From the NCBI GenBank assembly GCA_010093705.1, contig MU006089.1, positions 291,570 through 355,569 of the forward strand: a stretch of 64,000 nt of DNA, given 5' to 3'. A program made the position numbers and the translations under genes. Under the pieces are notes generated by a model, which saw only the letters and a list, made by a program, of their open reading frames with translations, searched no databases and was not told where the DNA came from. Position 1 is the first letter of the stretch. The number at the start of each line of letters is the position of its first letter. This document shows, one piece after another, positions 56,664-64,000 of this stretch. Origin of the DNA: Patellaria atrata CBS 101060 (lineage: Eukaryota; Ascomycota; Dothideomycetes; Patellariales; Patellariaceae).

Positions 56664-57797
56664 CTATCGGTCTATTGTTTGGGTATCTTTGTTCACTAAT
56701 TCTCTTGTAGCATGCACTTCGGCTGGATCAAAGCCTTCCCATCCTGCCTCTCCTGCAGTGCTTCGTCTCACAATTTCAGCCAGCTTCCGCGTCGCTGCCT
56801 CATTGAGCTTTTCGACGGTCTTCACTGATGGAGGTGCGAGGTCACCATTTTGAGGGTCTGATAGAGCAGATTTTGAAACTGTCTGTAGTTCTGAAAGAAG
56901 ACGTTTCGTGGACTGTATAAGTGGATTAGAAATATGAACGGAAGTGATGAGTGGGAGAGACCAACAACTTTAAGGCCATAATAACCTCTTAGATAGTCAT
57001 CACAAAGCTCTATGCTGCGGCAGAAACGGCGCATAGATTCAACGAGCCCTTTCAAGGAATTACTATCACTCGGCGAGGATATGTAGAGGATTTCCCCTAA
57101 ACGAGCGTGGACCTTGACAATGATTAGTCGATACTATTGAATGAGAATTGAAAGTCTCTACATACACTCCACGCATTGGGGGTTATTAAGAGCACTTCTT
57201 CCAGGCAGTATATGGCTTGAGAGTACAAGCTTTGGGCGAAATACAGTTCAGAAAGCTCAGCCCAAGCTTCCACATCCGTAGGTGATACATCTAATAAATC
57301 CACCAGCGTTGTGATCGCATTCGTCGGCCTTGACATTGACTTTAGGAGAGCTGCGCGCCGTTTGCGAACCAACTGGGAGGTATTAGAATGTTATCTATCC
57401 AAACATGCATAGTCCAATATACCATTAGTGTCGAATCCTCTTCTAATATCTTATCATATCTTTCCAGCGATTTCTCTAATGCCTTATTGTCTTCAGCGAA
57501 TGCTTCCTGATACATCCCCCTGAGAACTAGAATCTTCTCATTCGTCTCTCCAAAGCGCTCCGTCAGCCGGTCAAGACAAACACGAGCAGACTTGTCATCG
57601 CCGGTCCGTAAGCAGGATAATAACAAGTTCTCTATGGTAGTCCATATTTCGGGGGTCTCCGAGGATGTGAGAAGGGATAGCGGGTATGGTAGAGAACTTG
57701 ACACAGAGATTTTGAGGACCTGGGGTGCTTGCTGTGACAATCGCAAGGAATCGGCAGGCGAGATCTGCGGCGGAGGATAGAGCAATTCGGCCGACAT
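56664..57797 (-). CDS. EMC2: ER membrane protein complex subunit 2 (TPR protein)
   Basis: Four exons on the minus strand: 57797-57423, 57372-57166, 57112-56966, 56912-56664, giving 325 aa. EMC2 is the cytosolic TPR scaffold of the EMC insertase, which places tail-anchored and multipass proteins in the ER membrane. TPR helices are visible: IENLLLSCLRTGDDKSARVCLDRL, RKRRAALLKSMSRPTNAITTLVDLL, VEAWAELSELYFAQSLYSQAIYCLEEVL, WSVHARLGEILYI, and DDYLRGYYGLKV continuing into STKRLLSEL. Intron 3 must use a GTTGGT donor to keep frame (AAAGTT|GTTGGT). The exon 2 boundary may be off by one base in my reading. Divergent from AP-3 delta, 384 bp apart. Confidence 0.92.
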
Positions 57798-58181
57798 GGT
57801 GAGGAAACAGTATGGTAGATTTATAGAACGAATTCAGAGTGAACTTTCACTAATCTCTGGCGCCTTATTAAACTGAGCTTCAAGAACTGTGCTGTATGTA
57901 GTCTGGCCGGCGAAATGTCGGCATAGTTCTAGAGTTCCGCATGTCATCAACTCTCCACCAGCTCGTATACTTCCCGTGTTTCTCCCAATACTCTGAACAC
58001 GAAGCGAAGATATACCGTACAGAGAATTCTACTATGGAAACTAGGGTTTGACTCCAAACCGGTCATGCCCTCCGCTCCATAAAAATGGCTCTCTGCTTCA
58101 AACTGCAGCACCGACCTGCCCTACTACTCCCCGTCTTAGCATATCAGAGGTGAATGTGGCGCCGGGTCGCTTATAACGAGA
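57798..58181. promoter_or_regulatory. Divergent promoter between EMC2 and AP-3 delta
   Basis: A 384-bp spacer. An ATG at 58154 lies upstream of, and out of frame with, the AP-3 delta start; its frame would overlap the main one. No clear core promoter element recognised. Confidence 0.4.
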
Positions 58182-61100
58182 ATGTATGAGTATCTATAAT
58201 CAAGCCGGCATCCATTGCTGATAACATTTAGGTTCGAAAAATCATTATACGACCTCATCCGGGGGATGAGGAATCACAGGGGGAAGGAGCGTGAATATAT
58301 CCAAGAGAGTATTCGAGAATGTCGTAAGGAGATCAAGAGCCAGGATATGGGTCAGTGGTTCATACTAAGATTGGATGTGTGGACACATGCTGAAGGACGG
58401 CAGATCTCAAGGCTACGGCGCTTCTAAAGCTGACCTATCTGGAAATGTTCGGCCACGATATGTCATGGGCCTCATTCAATGTCCTGGAAGTTATGTCCTC
58501 GCAGAAGTACCCTCAAAAGAAAGTTGGATACCTCGCCGCCATACAAAGCTTCCGTCCAGATACTGAGGTTCTGATGTTGGCGGAAAACCTACTGAAGAAA
58601 GTGGGTGCTTGTTATATAGTTCAGATGAAGGTTCTTGCTGATAATGATAAAGGACTTGACGTCTCCAACCCCTATCATAATAGCTCTTCCTCTAACTGCG
58701 ATCCCACACGTAATCAACTCTTCGATGGCTAATTCTCTCCTATCGGATCTACTCCCTAGGCTTACACACTCGCAACCTGCTATCCGCAAGAAGACCATTG
58801 TGACTTTATATAGACTAGCATTGGTGTATCCGGAGACTCTCCGCCCTGCGTGGCCTAAAATCAAGGAACGTCTCTTGGACGATGACGAAGACTCAAGTGT
58901 CACAGCAGCAATAGTCAATGTTGTCTGTGAGCTCAGTTGGCGTCGCCCGCAAGACTTCCTTCCGCTTGCTCCAAGATTATTTGACCTGCTCGTCCAACGA
59001 GAAAACAACTGGATGGCTATAAAAATCATAAAGCTCGTGAGTGTCCAGCTTCATGGTCACGGAATGAGTCCTAATATTGCAGTTTGCTACTTTAACCCCT
59101 TTAGAGCCTCGTCTCATTAAGAAACTTCTTCCACCGCTAACGACAATCATTAAAACGACTCCAGCAATGTCATTGCTATACGAATGTATCAACGGCATAA
59201 TACAAGGTGGTATCCTTGAGGGAGCTGGAGGGACCACTGAAGGTGAAGAGATCGCTCGCCTTTGCGTTGGGAAGCTCCGAAGTATGCTCGTGGTTGAGGG
59301 CGATCCCAACCGTAAGTTCAATCGCCTCGATTTCAAGCAGTGGACTATTAACTAACAATCAATAGTGAAATATGTCGCACTTCTTGCGTTCGACAAGATA
59401 GTAAAATCACACTCGCATCTTGTTGCATTGCATCAGGACGTCATACTGGATTGTATTGATGATGCAGATATTTCCATACGAATGCGGGCTCTTGATCTAG
59501 TGGTTGGTATGGTCAACAGCGATAACCTAACCACAATTGTCGGGAAACTGATGCGACAGCTTCGACATGCCCCCATAGCTTCTGCTGTTGATAATCCGGC
59601 AAATGACCGCTCCACGGCTAACGGGGTAGAGCCTTTAGCCGATTCGGAGGACGAGGATCCCGAAGAACCACTCGGTCCCGCGGAGACGAAATATGATCAA
59701 ACTCCACCGTTACCCGAAGATTATAGGATCGGCGTTATTCGAAGAATACTGGAGATGTGCTCATGGGAGACATATGTAAACATTACCGACTTCGAATGGT
59801 ATATCGACGTTCTTGTTCAGCTTGTGAGGGTATGTCCGGCCCTGAAAGCTACAGGTAAGGTTGGAGAAGATCACATCTACTCAGGTGGCCCATTATCAAG
59901 CCAGAGTGACATATCACATGAGATAGGTGATGAACTCCGCAATGTCGCTGTAAGAGTTAAGAGTGTGCGTGCGGAGGCTATAAACGCGGCCCAGAACCTG
60001 ATCCTTCTCGATCGTCGGGAGCAGATGTTTCCAGCCGCTGGTAATGGCGGCCAAGGTGTTCTTGAATATTCTGCTTGGCTCGTTGGGGAGTTTTCATCCT
60101 ACCTCAACAATCCGCATGGTGTTCTGACGTCCCTAGTTCATCCATCAACAGCGCAGTTACCATCAAACGTGCTCACAATCTATGTTCAAGCAGTGCCCAA
60201 GGTTTTTGTGTCACTTACCGGCGGTCAACAATACTCGTGGACTCGAGAACGGAAAACCTCGGTTTCTCTTCTATTAGCTAGGATAGTGCATTTTTTAGAA
60301 CCGTTAGCAGTCCACCCGAGCCTAGAGGTTCAGGAGCGAGCAGTAGAGTTTCTAGACCTGATGAAACTGGTCTCCGAGGCAGTATCTGGACAGGAACCGG
60401 CTACTACTGAGGATGACTATGCTGATCCACCTCTATTACTAACACAAGCGATACCTTCTCTTTTTACAGGGCAAGAACTGAACCCTGTGGCAATAGGCGC
60501 TCAGCGGAAGGTCCCTCTACCCGACGATCTAGACTTCGATGCTCCCATCAACGAAAACTTGCATTCCCTTCTGCAGCAAGCCGAGCATGATATTCCGGCA
60601 GGTGCAGATGAAGATGATATGTACTACTTTTATAACCAACCACCATCAGCATATGTCCAGCCACAAACTGCTGCAGATCGATTGGGTAGTGCTCCAATCG
60701 AAGTGACATCTTATCAGCAGGCCGACGAAGGATATCTAGATCCAGACATTCTAGCAAAACGGAAAGCCGAAAAAAGAGAGAGAAACAGGGATGATCCATT
60801 TTATATCGGTACTGATCACAGATCAGGCACTTCAACTCCAATACATAATATAATTAAGAATACCAATGAGGAACTGGATGTAGATTCTATACCGATCATG
60901 AATCTTGATCTAGAGGGGAGTGATCGGGCCTTAGAAACAAGAGCGAGAACAGATACAGCTAAGCGGAAACCACGCAGACACTTTGAGATTATGACAGACG
61001 AGAATATCGGGTCAGATGATCCAATATCTTCGAGAGATTCGTCGCGATCCGATCTCGTAAGGCCATCCCAAGCAAAGGGAAAGAGGTCGGTTCTGGTAGT

Positions 61101-61494
61101 TGACTCAAGTGGTCTGGGATCACTATCTCTAGAAGATGATAGAAATTCCGGAAAGCTCGACGTAGAACTGCGGGAAGCGGAAGCAAAAGCGCTAAAAGAA
61201 GTGGAGCGTCTAAGACTGGAGATGCAGCGTGCTTCCGAAAGAATATTAGCTAAAGATGTCCCAGAGGAGGGGATTTTGGTCAAGCGGAAAAAGAAGAAGA
61301 AACCTAGGGAGGTGGAGGTTTCAGAGTCGGTAGAGCCAGGGGAAGTACCAGTAGTAAAGAAGAAGAAAAAGAAGCCTAAGGAGAGTGAAGGAAGTACCGC
61401 TGCTGACGGGGAAACTGAAGTCAAACCAAAGAAGAAAAATAAGAAGGTGAGAGAAGTTGGCTTAGAGGAGGGGGAAGCAGTTGGAGGCTCTTGA
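58182..61494 (+). CDS. APL5: AP-3 adaptor complex subunit delta
   Basis: Six exons: 58182-58183 (the first two bases of the start codon), 58232-58350, 58404-58600, 58653-59036, 59083-59311, 59366-61494, giving 1019 aa. Large adaptin of the AP-3 coat that sorts cargo from Golgi/endosome to vacuole. The conserved N-terminus MFEKSLYDLIRGMRNH is recovered only if AT and G are joined over the 48-nt intron 58184-58231. Adaptin HEAT helices follow: KATALLKLTYLEMFGHDMSW, VGYLAAIQSFRPDTEVLMLAENLLKKDL, AIRKKTIVTLYRLALVYPE, LKYVALLAFDKIVKSH. The hinge and tail (residues about 690-1019) are charged, ending in several Lys blocks (KRKKKKKPRE, KKKKKKPKE, KPKKKNKK), as in fungal delta subunits. Confidence 0.95.
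58184..58231 (+). other. Intron splitting the AP-3 delta initiation codon
   Basis: GTATGA donor, CTGATAAC branch region and TTTAG acceptor, 48 nt, typical of the introns here. Splicing joins ...GAGAAT to GTTCGAAAA, creating AT|G. The next in-frame ATG (MRNH) would delete the conserved first 12 residues. Confidence 0.75.
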
Positions 61495-61828
61495 TATCCC
61501 AATCTGGCTCGTATGGGCGGATTTTGGATCTTTTGATCTGTGTATAGCGGCATATACCATCAATGTATGAAGTACGAATCGTCAACATTCGCACTGAGCA
61601 AGAAATTGAATCCCATTTGTTATTCGTAGATCTCCTTCAGATCCGCTCCCTCGCATGTGATTCTAAAGGCAACCCTTTTTACCATGCTATGCCCAAACGC
61701 CCAACACGCGGTGAAAGAGTACAGCGCTAAAGGTCTTGTATACAATGCAATGTGTTCTCATCTTCCTCGTCCTTGTCAACTGCCCCCTTTTATGACTCGA
61801 CCCTTTCGTCTAGTATTGTCCTAATGAC
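61495..61828. other. Convergent spacer
   Basis: Between the 3' ends of AP-3 delta (+) and the SERP1-like gene (-). No feature recognised. Confidence 0.5.
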
Positions 61829-62173
61829 TTAAAAGAACAGCCGTATCAGCTCGAAGATGAGGCCTCCACACAGAACGAACGCAAGTACCACTAGAACATT
61901 CGTTAGTCTCTATACAATGGCTGATACTTGTAGGACAGGAGCTCGTTCGTTTTACATACCTATCCATCCCTTCGAGATCGGGCTTTTCTGTACAGCTGTA
62001 CTCTTCTTCACCGCTGTGACGGGCTTGCCTCGCTTTGCGCTCTCGGATTTGGCGAATCGCTCGTTCGCGGCGCGCTGTTGAGGAGTTTGAGCCTGTGGGA
62101 GAGAGTTATTAGTTGTGAATCTCAGTTTGGGATCGGGACTGGGGCACTGATGATCTCTAGGGGGGCGAACCAT
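61829..62173 (-). CDS. YSY6: SERP1/RAMP4/Ysy6-type ER stress-associated peptide, 65 aa
   Basis: Three exons on the minus strand, 62173-62171 (the ATG alone), 62092-61960 and 61890-61829. The protein starts MAQTPQQRAANERFAKSE, continues RGKPVTAVKKSTAVQKSPIS, and ends in a single TM anchor, VVLAFVLCGGLIFELIRLFF. This is the classic tail-anchored layout of RAMP4, a Sec61-associated protein that stabilises nascent membrane proteins. The 78-nt intron after the ATG has a weak GTTCGC donor but a good CTAAT branch site and CCCACAG acceptor. Reading through it gives an N-terminal insert absent from the family as I know it. Length 65 aa is usual. Shares a divergent promoter with the gene at 62497. Confidence 0.93.
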
Positions 62174-62496
62174 TGTTGTATGATTGAAGATTGTTTCGTG
62201 GGGTAAGATGTAAGAGATTGAAGGTCTAGATATGTCGATATCCCAAGAGCTTTTGAAAAATCTGGTAATTCTAGGTCGGTACGCAGTAAATCACGTTGCG
62301 ATTAATTTATATCGAGTGTTCGAGTTGCGGGAGACGTGGAGGTTTACGATCTTCGTGACAGCTTTCCCCGGTTGCCGAGGAAGCTTGAACTTTTAACGAC
62401 AGACGATCTGGGAGACCACGTTGTCTATTTCACCTCAAGTGCACTAAGACTACTTGAGAATCTCCTATAGAGGTTTTTTGAGCTTCTCCTTTGAAG
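62174..62496. promoter_or_regulatory. Divergent promoter between YSY6 and the small mitochondrial-type gene
   Basis: A 323-bp spacer with AT-rich centre (ATTAATTTATATCGAG near 62300). No specific element assigned. Confidence 0.4.
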
Positions 62497-62960
62497 ATGA
62501 CTCCTATCCGCCCCGCTGTTCGACTCATCGCATCGCGTCCGTCGTTGCGGCCCCGAAGCTTTTACAGATGGAAGGGGAGCTATCAGCCTCCGACCCCAAT
62601 CCCCCAACAAGGCATTAAGAGTGGAAATACTGCTGGAAATGGAGAGGGAGGGAATCTTCATGTATGTCATAGTTTTAATTAAGGGTATTGTTGTATTTAT
62701 AATTGACTGACTATCTATAGCGCAACTTTTACAAGACCTTCGGTCGACCCCTGATGAAGGTCGTCGCGCTCGCATTTCTGACCTCACAAACAGTATGGTT
62801 AGGGTGGCTTTGGCTTGAGGGCATGGAGACGCGGAGGGAGAAGACTGGTGCGTATCTTGTGCTTCATGTCCATTGGAATGGGGTTGATCGTCAGGTAGGG
62901 GAGATCGAGACGCTTCAGGAGAAGCTGAAAGAGTTGACTGAGAAGAAGACGGAGTCCTGA
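62497..62960 (+). CDS. Small mitochondrial-type single-TM protein
   Basis: Exons 62497-62661 and 62721-62960, giving 134 aa. An optional in-frame intron 62848-62898 (51 nt, GTGCGT ... GGTAG) would shorten it to 117 aa and join KTG to EIETLQEKLKELTEKK. The N-terminus is Arg-rich without acids (RPAVRLIASRPSLRPRSFYRW), a good mitochondrial presequence. Then RNFYKTFGRPLMKVVALAFLTSQTVWLGWLWLE (in two parts: RNFYKTFGRPLMKV and ALAFLTSQTVWLGWLW) gives one membrane helix, followed by a short coiled coil. This looks like an inner-membrane accessory protein, but I do not recognise a named family. The ATG at 62497 is the first in the transcript-like region. Confidence 0.75.
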
Positions 62961-64000
62961 AGGTTCTATAAGGATTTTCATATACAAGAAGCGCCACGGC
63001 AACCACTTGCCCAGCTCCAGACGGAGGTGAGATGCATAGATACTCAATGGTTGGCTATATGCCAATTAGAGTACTGTCGAAACGGTGATGAATGGTTCAG
63101 CATGTTCAGTCATCCTGCTTCGGTAGTTGCCGATACCATCGAAAGTTCGGGATCCCGTAGTTCTACACAACGAGCGTGGAGGATAAACCTACCTGGTTGC
63201 CCGTCAAACGCCCGGATACTAGTCCCCGGTGCTCTTTTATACGGTGCGTAAGGGCGAAAATGTTCCCTCCTGAGGGTACGGACATATATTAATAGACGCG
63301 TCGGATTTGAATGAAGTTGATTCCTAAGACTGGAAACGATCATCCAACGGGGCAGACCGAGCAAGTCCTCATCAGTGAGGAGTATATATTATATCCCGTA
63401 CTAAGGACCTCATTGCTTCCCGTGGCTAGTAACATGCTGCGAATAACTATAGTCATCCAAAAAAAAAAAAACCATTAAATGTTTACTTTTACCAGTGATA
63501 AGGCCATCAGCCCGGTGATATGCCCCTTTTACGCAGAATGGTAGCTCCCCTTACGCGGTCAGGAACAACGATCCACTGGTTACTGGTATCTTTTGATACA
63601 AGATGAACCCCATATACTCCGCTTAAACCCTACCGCTGAAGAATGATACAGTAATATAGAACAAGGTTTTCCTTTCTCGTACCTAGTCCACAAACCGCCT
63701 TGGTGGATATGCCTACAATGATCGGAGATACCTTCACACATCGTTTGTACAATCAACGAGTCAAACAAGAGCGATATGTATTCTCTCCACTCTCTACTTT
63801 TTTCGTCTGTGTTTGATATGTGACCCAGCTCAATGCCGGATCCCCATTTTTCCATTATTCTTTTCAGCTCAGATCATGGCAACGGAAAAGGTGATAAGGT
63901 ACCTTACTAGAAGTATTACTGTACCGGAAGGTGCCCTCTCCCAGCTTTACGACTTCCTAAGCAGTAAAGTGACACTCTTCCGTTTGAATTGATCTCGCGT
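62961..64000. other. Right-end intergenic region, about 1 kb
   Basis: No supported gene. A poly-A run at 63460-63471 and a TACTGTAC word at 63917-63924. Short open frames look random. Confidence 0.5.

Overview
The window is nuclear DNA from a filamentous ascomycete fungus (Pezizomycotina). Spliceosomal introns are mostly 46-60 nt with GTRNGY donors, internal CTRAY-like branch sites and YAG acceptors. The gene set fits as well: a PRO1-type Zn2Cys6 regulator, a CSC1/DUF221 channel, a SAM+PH polarity protein and an F-box giant. Leotiomycetes is my best guess for the class, but this rests on general resemblance and is not proven. I found no rRNA, tRNA, CRISPR array or recognisable intact transposon.

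Layout. 1-3243 (+): the 3' part of a nuclear low-complexity protein that runs off the left edge, leading into or joined to an MBD4-like HhH-GPD DNA glycosylase. 4142-6883 (+): a 913-aa conserved protein of unknown function. 8252-10643 (+): a GCKIII/Ste20-family kinase. 11382-15091 (+): glutamine-dependent NAD+ synthetase (QNS1), which I resolve into 29 exons. 15466-16424 (-): a four-TM MARVEL-like protein. 17431-19434 (-): a C2H2 transcription factor. 22618-24491 (-): the PCH2/TRIP13 AAA+ ATPase, divergent from 24783-27608 (+), a CSC1/TMEM63 channel. 28122-31289 (+): an F-box protein. 32997-35501 (-): a SAM+PH protein. 40014-42052 (+): PRO1-like regulator. 43382-44536 (+): a conserved unknown. 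45354-47796 (+): PRP39. 48388-50214 (+): gamma-glutamyltransferase. 50980-53870 (-): dolichol kinase SEC59. 54633-55940 (-): cytochrome c1. 56664-57797 (-): EMC2, divergent from 58182-61494 (+), AP-3 delta. 61829-62173 (-): the SERP1/RAMP4/Ysy6 peptide, divergent from 62497-62960 (+), a small mitochondrial-type membrane protein. The last 1 kb holds nothing I can support.

The genes are mostly housekeeping and do not form a cluster or operon. Three (SEC59, EMC2, YSY6) serve the ER, two (CYT1 and the small protein at 62497) look mitochondrial, and two (PCH2, PRO1) relate to meiosis and fruiting-body development. The interest lies in gene architecture: 28 introns in QNS1; introns that touch or split the start codon in three genes (AP-3 delta, YSY6, SAM+PH); a possible fusion of the glycosylase to an upstream ORF; and a recurrent GTACTGTAC/GTACAGTAC word found almost only in intergenic DNA. 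All exon models are mine, by eye. They are supported by frame closure (every total is divisible by three) and by remembered family sequence, not by transcripts.
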